Shown here in pieces: positions 32,869 to 41,325 of a DNA stretch of 64,000 bases. Positions within the stretch are counted from its first letter, which is position 1; every line of letters begins with the position of its first letter. Source of the DNA: Pseudolabrys sp963742345 (lineage in GTDB: Bacteria > Pseudomonadota > Alphaproteobacteria > Rhizobiales > Xanthobacteraceae); the NCBI GenBank assembly GCA_963742345.1, contig CAVULO010000004.1:186001-250000 (forward strand). Direction: 5' to 3'. The notes under the pieces were generated by a model. It was not told where the DNA came from and did not search any database. It saw nothing but the letters and a program-made list of their open reading frames with translations. A program made the position numbers and the translations under genes.

Positions 32869-33627
32869 TCAAATGAAGGGCCGCAAAGGGGCCTTGGCGA
32901 CGTCGCTACCGGCAATCCCGGCAAGCGCTGCTCGGTCGAGCATTACAAATACCCGGTCCTTCCAGTGGACGGCCTTGCTGACGAACAAACGCTTGAGCGT
33001 CTTGTTGGTGTGCACCAGTGACATGCCGAGCGTATCGGCGAGATGCTGCTGGGTGAATGGAAACTGGATGCTTTCGTTCTTGACCAGACCGGATTCTTCG
33101 GCGCGCGCGTACAGATGTAAAAGCAGATAGGCAGTGCGCTCGAGCGCAGTGCGGCGCCCGAGACTGACCAAGTGCTCGTCAATGAGCTGCTCCTCGCGCG
33201 CTGCCAGCCAGGTAACGTCAAACGCCAGCGACGGAAGGCGGCTGTAAAGGTCCCACAATTTCGTGCGGGGAAACACACAGAGCACCAGCGGCGTCAATGC
33301 TTCAACGGAATGCTCCATCTCGCGCATCAGGGCCCCTTGGAGCCCAAGCATGTCCGCAGGCAGCGCATAGTTGAGAATCTGCCGGCGGCCATCGTCGAGG
33401 ACCTTGTAACGAAAAGCCCACCCACTGAGCACAGTGTAGAGATACTCGCTGCGTGTGCCCTCGCGCAGGAAACTCGCCCCGGCATCGACTCTGAGTTCGT
33501 CGAGCTTGAATGTTTTGACGAATGCCAGCTCTTCAGCGGAAAATTCACGCAGGCTTGGCCGTTTGCGCAGCAGACATTGATCGCAGGGCGTGAAATGGCT
33601 GTTCGGCTGTCCGTTTCCGAGAATCAT
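32869..33627 (-). CDS. Crp/Fnr family transcriptional regulator
   Basis: This 252-residue regulator has an N-terminal cAMP-binding-like beta-roll (VDAGASFLREGTRSEYLYTVLSGW, LPADMLGLQGALM) and a C-terminal Crp-type winged helix (FPFTQQHLADTLGMSLVHTNKTLKRL). The N-terminus has a CDQC pair, but the full four-cysteine Fe-S set of oxygen-sensing Fnr is not present. A heme or redox sensor, or no ligand, is possible. The family recognises TTGAT-N4-ATCAA-like sites; one such site lies at 40780 in this window. It is next to yggS, in the same direction, with a 37-bp gap. Confidence 0.88.
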   Translation of the reverse strand: MILGNGQPNSHFTPCDQCLLRKRPSLREFSAEELAFVKTFKLDELRVDAGASFLREGTRSEYLYTVLSGWAFRYKVLDDGRRQILNYALPADMLGLQGALMREMEHSVEALTPLVLCVFPRTKLWDLYSRLPSLAFDVTWLAAREEQLIDEHLVSLGRRTALERTAYLLLHLYARAEESGLVKNESIQFPFTQQHLADTLGMSLVHTNKTLKRLFVSKAVHWKDRVFVMLDRAALAGIAGSDVAKAPLRPFI

Positions 33628-33772
33628 AGGAGTTCATGCACCGGCTCATAAAAAACAAGCGTGGACGATGCTAATATGTGCCTAAACATGGATTTTCGCG
33701 GTCTGTGTCATTTTTAAATGCCGTTCGATCCAATTCGTAGCACAAGGGAAAGTTCCATTTGGAGAATAGCCT

Positions 33773-34154
33773 TTGCCTATCTCGGATACGTTGCTTAGCG
33801 GCAAGCGCTGTCTTGTACTTGACGATGAATTTCTGATCGCACTCGACATCCAGCAGATCCTCGAACTTGCCGGCGCAATGCAGGTGGTATGTGCCGCCAG
33901 CGTACCCGAAGCCATCGAACCGCGAACCAAAATTCGATCTTGCCGTACTCGACGTAAAACTCAGCGGCCCGGACCGAAATAGCCTCGGCATCGCAGCTTT
34001 ACTCGCTGCGAAAGGTACGCCGTTCGTTTTTCTGACCGGCATGCGCGTCGACGATGTGCACTCCAAACGATTCCCGCAAGCGCAGGTGATCGAGAAGCCT
34101 TACGACGCCAAGATCCTTTTGGACGCGGCGCGCCGCGCGCTTAAAATCGGCTGA
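33773..34154 (+). CDS. Single-domain response regulator (one frameshift)
   Basis: The corrected protein, about 127 residues, is a receiver domain with no output domain: GKRCLVLDDEFLIALDI, FDLAVLDVKLSG with the phosphoacceptor aspartate, PFVFLTGMRVDD, and QVIEKPYDAKILLDAA with the conserved Lys-Pro. One extra base near 33915 (after ASVPEAIEP) splits it. Stand-alone receivers of this type often act in phosphorelays or the general stress response. It is divergent from the Crp/Fnr regulator. Confidence 0.83.
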
Positions 34155-34378
34155 CGCAAAGCGCACGACGGAACAACATCATTGGATGGTCACGCCGCGG
34201 TTCGCCATTGCGCCATGGCATCCCTGGCTGCCCGGATGACCATGCCGTACTGCTTGTGGGGGAGCTAAGCCGCGCAGGCAGCGGCCGGTCCCTTCTGCTT
34301 TTTCAGACGAATTTTCCTGCGCGGTTGACCCCTCGGCCTCTTTCGTGTCTGTTCCGCGCGCCCTAAAAAGAGCCGGAA

Positions 34379-37015
34379 ATGACCGCCAATTCGAACAGAA
34401 ACGAGCGCTACAATGCCCGCGAGGCGGAGATCCGCTGGCAAAAGGCGTGGGCCGCGCAGGGTATCTTCGCGACCAAAAACGACGATCCGCGACCTAAATA
34501 CTACGTGCTCGAGATGTTCCCCTACCCGTCGGGACGCATCCACATGGGGCACGTGCGCAACTACACCATGGGCGATGTTGTCGCGCGCTTCAAACGCGCT
34601 ATGGGCAACGCCGTGCTGCATCCGATGGGCTGGGATGCATTCGGCATGCCGGCCGAGAACGCCGCCATCGACCGCAAGGTGCATCCGAAAGCGTGGACCT
34701 ATGACAACATCGCTGCGATGAAAATGCAGCTCCAGTCGATGGGCCTTTCGCTCGACTGGGCACGTGAGATCGCGACTTGCGACCCTGCCTATTACAAGCA
34801 CCAACAGAAGATGTTTCTCGACTTTCTCAAAGCGGGTTTGGTTGAGCGCAAACAATCGAAAGTCAATTGGGACCCGGTTGATCAAACCGTCCTCGCCAAC
34901 GAGCAAGTCATCGACGGCCGCGGCTGGCGCTCGGGCGCGATCGTCGAGCAGCGCGAACTCACGCAGTGGTTCTTCAAGATCAGTGACTATTCTGAAGACC
35001 TGTTGGAGGCGCTCGACACGCTCGACCGCTGGCCCGACAAAGTACGGCTGATGCAAAAGAACTGGATCGGCCGCTCGGAAGGTTTGCTGCTGCGCTTTGC
35101 ACTTGATCCGGCGACGGTGCCGAACAAAGAAAGCGAACTGGAAATTTTCACCACGCGGCCGGACACCTTGTTCGGCGCCAAATTTATGGCGCTCTCACCC
35201 GACCATCCGTTGGCACTGGCCACGGCATCGAAGAATCCGAAACTCGCAGCCTTCATCGAGCAATGCCACCGTATGGGCACCGCACAGGCAGAAATCGACA
35301 CCGCCGAAAAGCTCGGCTTCGACACCGGCATCAAGGCACTGCACCCGTTCGATGCGAACTGGAAGCTGCCTGTCTATGTTGCCAATTTCATTTTGATGGA
35401 CTACGGCACCGGCGCTATTTTCGGGTGTCCGGCGCACGACCAGCGCGACCTCGATTTCGTCAACAAATATGGGCTGGGCAACACACCGGTGGTTTGCCCG
35501 CCCGGGCAGGACCCGAAGACGTTCGTTATTACAGATATTGCCTATGACGGCGACGGCCGCATGATCAATTCGCGTTTTCTCGATGGCATGAGCATCGACG
35601 AAGCCAAGGAAGAGGTCGCGAAGCGACTGGAGAGGGAAACGCATGGCAACCGACCCGTTGCACAGCGTCAGGTGAATTACCGCCTGCGCGACTGGGGCAT
35701 TTCACGCCAGCGCTATTGGGGTTGCCCGATCCCGATCATCCACTGCGAGAAATGCGGCGTGGTGCCGGTTCCCGAAAAAGACCTGCCCGTGACTTTGCCT
35801 GAGGATGTCAGCTTCGACAAACCGGGCAATCCGCTCGACCGCCATCCCACATGGAAGAATGTGAAATGTCCAAAGTGCTCCGGGCCGGCGCGGCGCGAGA
35901 CCGACACAATGGACACGTTCGTCGATTCATCCTGGTACTTTGCGCGTTTCACCGATCCGTGGATCAAGACCGCGCCCACTGATCGCAAAATGGTCGACGA
36001 ATGGTTGCCGGTCGATCAATACATCGGCGGAATTGAACACGCGATTTTGCATCTTCTCTATTCGCGTTTCTTCACCCGCGCCATGCACAAGACCGGGCAC
36101 GCCGGCATGGACGAGCCATTCGCCGGACTGTTCACGCAAGGCATGGTGGTGCATGAGACCTATCGCGCCAAAAACGGCGACTGGATCGAGCCGGCCAACG
36201 TCAAGATAGAAGGGATGGGAGACGCACGGCGCGCAATTCTCGCTTCGACTGGCGAACCAATCGAGATTGGCTCGATTGAAAAAATGTCAAAGTCGAAAAA
36301 GAACACAGTCGACCCCGACGACATTATTGCCGCCTACGGCGCCGATACCGCACGCTGGTTCATGCTGTCGGATTCCCCGCCCGAGCGCGACGTGATCTGG
36401 ACGGAAGAAGGCGTGCAGGGTGCCTGGCGTTTTGTGCAGCGGCTTTGGCGCCTTATCGGCGAAATCGCGGAACTCAAGACGCCGCCAGCTCGGCCGGCCA
36501 CGTTTGGCGAGGAAGCCTTAATTGTACGCAAGGCCGCTCATCGCGCCCTCGCTCATGTTTCCGACGATATCGATAAATTGCGCTTCAACCGCTGCGTCGC
36601 CCACATCTACGAACTCGCCAATGCGCTTGGCGACGCTATCGGCCAAATCGAAGTGTCACCGACCAGCGACCTCGGGTGGGCCTTACGTGAAGCTGGTGAC
36701 ATCCTGATACGGCTGTTCCACCCTATGATGCCGCATCTCGCCGAAGAGTGCTGGGCGGAGCTTGGGCACAAAACCCTTGTCGCCATCGAAGCCTGGCCAA
36801 CGGTCGAGCCAGAACTCTTGGTGGAAAGCACCATCACCTTGCCCGTTCAGATCAATGGCAAGAAACGCGCCGACGTGACGGTCGCCCGTGATGCGGAAAA
36901 ATCCGACATTGAGGCTGCCGTTCTTGCCCTCGATGCGGTAAAAAGGGCCTTGGAGGGCAAACGCCCGAAAAAGGTCATTGTCGTCCCACAAAGGATCGTC
37001 AATGTCGTGGTCTGA
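34379..37015 (+). CDS. leuS: Leucyl-tRNA synthetase
   Basis: LeuS charges tRNA-Leu. The 878-residue class Ia synthetase has the HIGH-type motif in YPSGRIHMGHVRNY and the KMSKS loop in SIEKMSKSKKNTV. An inserted editing (CP1) domain carries TTRPDTLFGAKF and the conserved MDYGTGAIFGCPAHDQRD, which hydrolyses mischarged tRNA. It also has the tRNA-binding C-terminal domain. The frame is undisturbed, and from here to the end of the window no frameshift was seen. It overlaps lptE by 14 bases, so leuS-lptE-holA form one transcript. Confidence 0.97.
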   Translation: MTANSNRNERYNAREAEIRWQKAWAAQGIFATKNDDPRPKYYVLEMFPYPSGRIHMGHVRNYTMGDVVARFKRAMGNAVLHPMGWDAFGMPAENAAIDRKVHPKAWTYDNIAAMKMQLQSMGLSLDWAREIATCDPAYYKHQQKMFLDFLKAGLVERKQSKVNWDPVDQTVLANEQVIDGRGWRSGAIVEQRELTQWFFKISDYSEDLLEALDTLDRWPDKVRLMQKNWIGRSEGLLLRFALDPATVPNKESELEIFTTRPDTLFGAKFMALSPDHPLALATASKNPKLAAFIEQCHRMGTAQAEIDTAEKLGFDTGIKALHPFDANWKLPVYVANFILMDYGTGAIFGCPAHDQRDLDFVNKYGLGNTPVVCPPGQDPKTFVITDIAYDGDGRMINSRFLDGMSIDEAKEEVAKRLERETHGNRPVAQRQVNYRLRDWGISRQRYWGCPIPIIHCEKCGVVPVPEKDLPVTLPEDVSFDKPGNPLDRHPTWKNVKCPKCSGPARRETDTMDTFVDSSWYFARFTDPWIKTAPTDRKMVDEWLPVDQYIGGIEHAILHLLYSRFFTRAMHKTGHAGMDEPFAGLFTQGMVVHETYRAKNGDWIEPANVKIEGMGDARRAILASTGEPIEIGSIEKMSKSKKNTVDPDDIIAAYGADTARWFMLSDSPPERDVIWTEEGVQGAWRFVQRLWRLIGEIAELKTPPARPATFGEEALIVRKAAHRALAHVSDDIDKLRFNRCVAHIYELANALGDAIGQIEVSPTSDLGWALREAGDILIRLFHPMMPHLAEECWAELGHKTLVAIEAWPTVEPELLVESTITLPVQINGKKRADVTVARDAEKSDIEAAVLALDAVKRALEGKRPKKVIVVPQRIVNVVV

Positions 37016-37559
37016 GACGACGCGTTTTGCCAGGTTTTTCGGTGCTTTGGCGCTGGCTGCCCTCACCGCCGGCTGCTTCCAGCCGCTATATGCCGAGCAC
37101 CCAACCCCCGCCGGCGGCACTAGCCTTTCCGGACAACTCAGCGCGGTCGACGTTGCGCCGATCGATGCGCCCGGTGGCAGCCGGCTCGCCCGCGTCACCG
37201 TCGGCGTGCGCAATGAGCTGATCTATGACCTGACCGGTGGCAGCGGCGGCGTCTCACCAACTCACCGACTGGATGTGAAGCTCACTGCGACGCAGTTGCA
37301 GGTCATCGTCGACATCAATACCGCGCGGCCGGACGTCAACAATTACGGTATCGATGGCACCTATACACTCACAAATCTAGCAACGGGAAAGGTTGTCGTT
37401 AAAGGTCAGACATTCGCGCGGGTATCCTACAACATTCCGGGTCAGGAGCAGCGATTCGCGGGCGAGCGCGGCTTGCGCGACGCCGAAAACCGTGCCGCCA
37501 AAGAGATCGCTGAAAATATCCGCTCGCGACTCGCTTCATATTTCGTCGCGGGCACCTAG
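37002..37559 (+). CDS. lptE: LPS-assembly lipoprotein LptE
   Basis: LptE is the lipoprotein plug of the LptD barrel that inserts lipopolysaccharide into the outer membrane. The 185-residue protein has a lipoprotein signal with lipobox LTAGC (FGALALAALTAGCFQPLY). A small alpha/beta domain includes the strand block YGIDGTYTLTNLATGKVV and the C-terminal helix AAKEIAENIRSRLASYF. ATG 37002 overlaps the leuS stop by 14 bases. The leuS-lptE-holA order is highly conserved in alphaproteobacteria and supports the identification of this poorly conserved family. Confidence 0.9.
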   Translation: MSWSETTRFARFFGALALAALTAGCFQPLYAEHPTPAGGTSLSGQLSAVDVAPIDAPGGSRLARVTVGVRNELIYDLTGGSGGVSPTHRLDVKLTATQLQVIVDINTARPDVNNYGIDGTYTLTNLATGKVVVKGQTFARVSYNIPGQEQRFAGERGLRDAENRAAKEIAENIRSRLASYFVAGT

Positions 37560-37639
37560 GACCGCCGTCGATTGAACCGGTCCGAAGTCTTCAGCGCATC
37601 TCTTCGTGCTATCCCGCACCCCCGACACGAGCATTGCTC

Positions 37640-38668
37640 ATGACCGCCATCAAAGCCGCCGACGTCGACCGTTTTATTGCCAAGCCGGACGCCGCACAGC
37701 CCATCGTTCTGATATTCGGGCCCGACACCGGTCTGGTGCGCGAGCGCGTTGACGCGTTGGTCCGTGCTTCGGTTGATGATCCCAATGATCCATTCGCGCT
37801 GGCGCGTATCGAAGGCGATGAACTGGCGAGCAATCCGGCACGGCTCGTGGAGGAAGCGCACACGGTACCTTTGTTTGGCAGCCGGCGCGCGGTTCTAGTG
37901 AAGGCAGGGGCACGCAATATCGCCTCTGCGGTCGAAACTGTTATCGCCGCGCCTTCAAGCGAATGCCGCGTTATCATTGAAGCCGGCAACCTTAGCAAGA
38001 GTGCGCCGCTTCGTGCACTTTGTGAAAAGGCGAAAGTTGCCGCAGCCCTGCCGTGCTATGCCGATAATGAACGCGCACTCAACCAACTGATTGACGAGGA
38101 ACTGCACGCGGCCAATCTCGCCATCGCAGCGGATGCGCGTACCATGCTCCTGGCATTGTTGGGTGGAGATCGCCTTGCATCACGCAACGAGATCCGAAAA
38201 CTCGCCCTCTATGCACAAGGACAAAAAACCATCGAGCTCGCCGATGTGATGGCCGTCGTGGCAGATGCGTCGCAGATCGCACTCGACGGGGTGACCGATG
38301 CCGTTTTTGCCGGAAGGATCGCCGAGGTCGACAGCGAGTTCGGCAAGGCACGTGCGAGCGGCTCCTCGCCGGCGGCAATCGTATCGGCGGCGATCCGTCA
38401 GGTGGCCAATTTGCACAAAATCAAGCTGGCGATCGAAGGCGGCAATTCGACCGAGTTTGCCATGAAACGCGCAGCACCCCCGGTGCATTTCACTCGCGAG
38501 CGGCAGGTTAGCGAAGCCCTGCGCGTCTGGTCGCCCGCACGTCTGCTGCGCGCGATGGATCAATTGGCAGAGGCTTCGCTCGAGATGCGGCGCAATGGGC
38601 CGCTAGCGGAAGCAATCGCGCAACGCATTTTGTTATCCCTCGCGGCGAATGCCCGCAAGAAAGTCTAG
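37640..38668 (+). CDS. holA: DNA polymerase III delta subunit
   Basis: HolA opens the beta clamp within the clamp loader during replication. The 342-residue protein shows the AAA+-like fold without the active Walker residues. Landmarks are IVLIFGPDTGLVRERVDAL, VEEAHTVPLFGSRRAVLV, and the C-terminal helical collar (SPARLLRAMDQLAEASLEM). ATG 37640 (MTAIKA) is preferred over the TTG six bases upstream. It is the third gene of the leuS-lptE-holA group, and its stop is followed by a 143-bp gap without a gene. Confidence 0.92.
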   Translation: MTAIKAADVDRFIAKPDAAQPIVLIFGPDTGLVRERVDALVRASVDDPNDPFALARIEGDELASNPARLVEEAHTVPLFGSRRAVLVKAGARNIASAVETVIAAPSSECRVIIEAGNLSKSAPLRALCEKAKVAAALPCYADNERALNQLIDEELHAANLAIAADARTMLLALLGGDRLASRNEIRKLALYAQGQKTIELADVMAVVADASQIALDGVTDAVFAGRIAEVDSEFGKARASGSSPAAIVSAAIRQVANLHKIKLAIEGGNSTEFAMKRAAPPVHFTRERQVSEALRVWSPARLLRAMDQLAEASLEMRRNGPLAEAIAQRILLSLAANARKKV

Positions 38669-38811
38669 AGGCCGCTTGCGCGACGCTTCCCCTTAAATCG
38701 GACTACTTGGACGATCCCAATCCGAATTAAGCTATTTAGAACTGATCAATGCTTTTTCGGTAAGCATTTGATGATAACGCGATACCTCACTTAACGGACG
38801 GCTTCAGGAAA

Positions 38812-39159
38812 ATGCAGGCCGGCGATGCCCAGCGAAGCCTGCGTCAATCGCAAGAGGCGCGTGCCAGGTTTTGGCACGCAACGATCGTGTCGTCGTTCTT
38901 CATTGCGGTCATGGGCGCGAGCTTGTTCCTCGGCGCAGTGATGGTGATCGGGACAATTCGCGGCAACAACAGCGAACTAACCGCCGAAGGGCGGACCGCA
39001 CGTGTGGCCCGCGCGCTGAGCGACGGCAAGCTTTGCCACTATGTCGTCTTCGACAACAAGACCGCGCTGACCGTCGAGGACCGCATCGGCCGTTGCGACG
39101 AAGACAAGCCCAAGCCCAAACAGGAACGCCCATCAACATTCAGTTGGGGCGGCAGATAG
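38812..39159 (+). CDS. Hypothetical single-pass membrane protein
   Basis: This 115-residue protein is not recognised by family. It has a basic, Gln/Arg-rich cytosolic N-terminus and one membrane helix (SSFFIAVMGASLFLGAVMVIGTI, residues about 27-49). A probably periplasmic domain (LCHYVVFDNKTALTVEDRIGRC) with two cysteines could form a disulfide, and the tail is charged (DKPKPKQERP). Codon use matches the neighbours. The gene stands alone between holA and the convergent metallo-hydrolase gene. Confidence 0.65.
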   Translation: MQAGDAQRSLRQSQEARARFWHATIVSSFFIAVMGASLFLGAVMVIGTIRGNNSELTAEGRTARVARALSDGKLCHYVVFDNKTALTVEDRIGRCDEDKPKPKQERPSTFSWGGR

Positions 39160-39171
39160 CTCGCGCCGGCC

Positions 39172-40044
39172 CTACAGATTTAGTTGATAGCTATGCGGCA
39201 CCCAACGGTAGCCGCTCTGCGTTTTTTCTACATAGCCGATTCCGGGGAACGGCATGTGAAAACTCGCGACGAAGAGTTTATCGGTGGCAAGCATGTCGAG
39301 AATGCGCTTTCGCGTCGCGACCGCTTTTTCCTTGTCATCGTCCATCTCGAAGTGCCATTCCGGGCGTTGCACTGCCATCACATATTGAGTGCAGGTATCG
39401 GCGGTGATCATGAAGCGTTTGCCGTCACTTTCGATATGAAACGCCAGCAGGCCAGCCGAATGTCCCGCAGCGTCGACCGCCGTTATGCCCGACACGACCT
39501 GATCTCCAGGCTTAATGAATGTCGAACGGTCGGCGAGCGGCACGCAGATATTCATGAACAGCTCACGATTGAACTTACGCGCTTCGCGCACGTTTTCGCC
39601 ACGCTTCCAGAAATCAAATTCGGCGGCACCGAACACATAGCGTGCGTTCGAAAACACCGCCTTTCCGCCTTCAACCAAGCCGCCAATATGGTCGGGGTGT
39701 CCATGCGTGAGGACAATGACGTCAATGTCCTCCGGACGGTATCCCGCGGCCAGGAGCCGCGCCACAGTTTGTCCAAGTGGAAGCCGCTTGCTGAGCTGTT
39801 CGTATTCACGCGGAAGCGCGCCGTTACCCGTGTCGAACAGCACCAACTGCTTGCCGGTGTTCACGAGCGTCGGAATATTGGGATGCTCGAACCGCTGCGT
39901 ATCGATATTGTTGGCACGGGCTAGTGCGTGCACCTCGTCAGCCGAGGCATTCACACCGTACTGCGGATGCAATCCCTCGCGAATTGCTTTGGCATCCAGA
40001 ACAGTAGCGACCTCAAAACTACCGAGCTTAAATCGGTAGATCAT
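39172..40044 (-). CDS. MBL-fold metallo-hydrolase
   Basis: This 290-residue protein is of the metallo-beta-lactamase superfamily, with the zinc motif THGHPDHIGGLVEGG (HxHxDH), AGHSAGLLAFH (third histidine) and ITADTC (bridging aspartate). It is closest in layout to quorum-quenching lactonase/AttM-like enzymes, in which the N-terminus begins directly with a strand (YRFKLGSFEVATVLDA). A lactone or ester substrate is an inference. ATG 40044 begins the fold; the longer upstream start at 40161 would add 39 low-complexity residues. Confidence 0.86.
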   Translation of the reverse strand: MIYRFKLGSFEVATVLDAKAIREGLHPQYGVNASADEVHALARANNIDTQRFEHPNIPTLVNTGKQLVLFDTGNGALPREYEQLSKRLPLGQTVARLLAAGYRPEDIDVIVLTHGHPDHIGGLVEGGKAVFSNARYVFGAAEFDFWKRGENVREARKFNRELFMNICVPLADRSTFIKPGDQVVSGITAVDAAGHSAGLLAFHIESDGKRFMITADTCTQYVMAVQRPEWHFEMDDDKEKAVATRKRILDMLATDKLFVASFHMPFPGIGYVEKTQSGYRWVPHSYQLNL

Positions 40045-40241
40045 CGGCTGCAATTCGCCTTGTAGTGAAGCGGGCACCTGGTTCTCCCCGATTATGTCAC
40101 GACTGCCGGAATGCTTAGCAGTTGGGGGAGGCAGCGATCCAGCGGGACGAAGGTAGCCCACCGGCGAGACCTGCCTTTCGGCGGAGGCGTATTCGCTCTA
40201 TGCTGACGCCCGCAAGCTTACGAAGTTCTTGGAGAGCGTCG

Positions 40242-40469
40242 ATGGCCCGAAAAAAGCGCAAGTCACCCGGTGGCAAACGAAAGAATAAATCCAAGGCCAA
40301 AACCCCAAAACGCCGGCGCGGCGCCAAACCACGAAAGCTTCGCAAGCGGCGGTCACATAGCTTCGGTGAGAAAGTGACGGGCGCCTATCGCACCGTCGTG
40401 GACACGATCAAAGGCACTGATCAGCTCCGGAATAAAATGGAGCCTCCCGCGACTTCAGAAACGGAATAG
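40242..40469 (+). CDS. Small, very basic hypothetical protein
   Basis: This 75-residue protein has an N-terminal half made almost entirely of Lys, Arg, Pro and Gly (MARKKRKSPGGKRKNKSKA and onward to RKLRKRRSHS). An amphipathic C-terminal segment follows (FGEKVTGAYRTVVDTIKGT). It resembles histone-like tails and is probably DNA- or RNA-binding, but no known family is certain. TTGGAGAG before ATG 40242 is a fair ribosome binding site. It lies between the metallo-hydrolase and the DUF3309 gene, both on the minus strand. Confidence 0.6.
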   Translation: MARKKRKSPGGKRKNKSKAKTPKRRRGAKPRKLRKRRSHSFGEKVTGAYRTVVDTIKGTDQLRNKMEPPATSETE

Positions 40470-40509
40470 ACCGCGCTCCGCGCGCACACTGGTGTTGCGG
40501 TTGGGCTGG

Positions 40510-40662
40510 CTACACCCGGCCCATGAGGACAAGAATCAGGACAATAACCAGCACCAGGCCAAGACCGCTTGATGGGTAAAATCCCCATTCAGCGCTATAA
40601 GGCCACGTCGGCAACGCGCCAAGAACGAGCAAGAGAAGAATAATCAGAAGAACCAATCGCAT
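40510..40662 (-). CDS. DUF3309 family small hydrophobic protein
   Basis: This 50-residue protein begins MRLVLLIILLLLVLGALPTW, then PYSAEWGFYPSSGLG, and ends in a second membrane helix and MGRV. Two membrane helices with a Trp/Tyr-rich hairpin are the DUF3309 pattern common in Rhizobiales and other soil proteobacteria. GAGGAGG precedes the start. The function is unknown. It is divergent from the DUF6455 gene. Confidence 0.85.
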   Translation of the reverse strand: MRLVLLIILLLLVLGALPTWPYSAEWGFYPSSGLGLVLVIVLILVLMGRV

Positions 40663-40779
40663 CCTCGCCTCCTCGGAAAAGCCCAAAATCCAACGCCCCG
40701 TTCGGGATTTTGGTTCCTCTCAGAACCCAGACGTCGGCGCGAGTCGAAACGACCGCGCAAAAGCAGCCCAAACAGCCCT

Positions 40780-40793
40780 TTGATCTAGCGCAA
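40780..40793. promoter_or_regulatory. FNR/FixK-type regulator box
   Basis: TTGATCTAGCGCAA fits the TTGAT-N4-(A/C)(T/G)CAA pattern of Crp/Fnr/FixK sites in Rhizobiales. It lies 60 bp before the DUF6455 gene and 118 bp before the divergent DUF3309 gene, so it could control either or both. No regulator is shown to bind here. Confidence 0.45.
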
Positions 40794-40852
40794 CGCGGAA
40801 TTGTCCAGGCCGTGCGAGAAACTCGTTGTCAATCTCCTCGACGGAGAACGCC

Positions 40853-41299
40853 ATGCCCGACCGCAAAGTCTACGCACCGCACTATCCGACGGTCGAATAC
40901 GTCGTGGACGCTATTTCTGGCTGGATCAACAAGTACCGCCAAGCGAACGGCCTGCATGATGCATTCGGACATTGTAGTCCGGATGAAGTCATACGGATCG
41001 CAAAGGACCTGGGTGTGCCCGCCAGCGAACTTCGCGCGCTTGCCGCAAAAGGACCTGGCGCTGCCGCTATGCTGGAGAAAATGCTGATCGCATTGCGTGT
41101 CGATCCGCAGGCCTTGGCCAAGACCGATCCCGCCGTTATGCGCGATCTGCAACGGCTGTGCGTCGTCTGTAGCCAAAAAGGCCGCTGCGAACACGAACTG
41201 GCGAAGGGTACCGCGGCCGAGCATTTCCACGAGTTCTGTCCCAACGCTTTCACACTCGATGCATTGTTCAAACAGAAAGAAGGGCCATCCCGGCACTGA
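40853..41299 (+). CDS. DUF6455 family protein
   Basis: This 148-residue protein has the DUF6455 cysteine pattern in the C-terminal half: LCVVCSQKGRCEHEL and FCPNAFTLDAL. Such spacing suggests a metal or Fe-S site. The N-terminal half (VYAPHYPTVEYVVDAISGWI and IAKDLGVPASELRALAAKG) is helical. The family is often found near micro-oxic or denitrification genes in Rhizobiales, and here an FNR/FixK-type box lies upstream. ATG 40853 is chosen; an upstream ATG at 40826 would add nine residues. Function unknown. Confidence 0.8.
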   Translation: MPDRKVYAPHYPTVEYVVDAISGWINKYRQANGLHDAFGHCSPDEVIRIAKDLGVPASELRALAAKGPGAAAMLEKMLIALRVDPQALAKTDPAVMRDLQRLCVVCSQKGRCEHELAKGTAAEHFHEFCPNAFTLDALFKQKEGPSRH

Positions 41300-41325
41300 T
41301 GCAGCGATTTGACGGGCGGTGGCGA

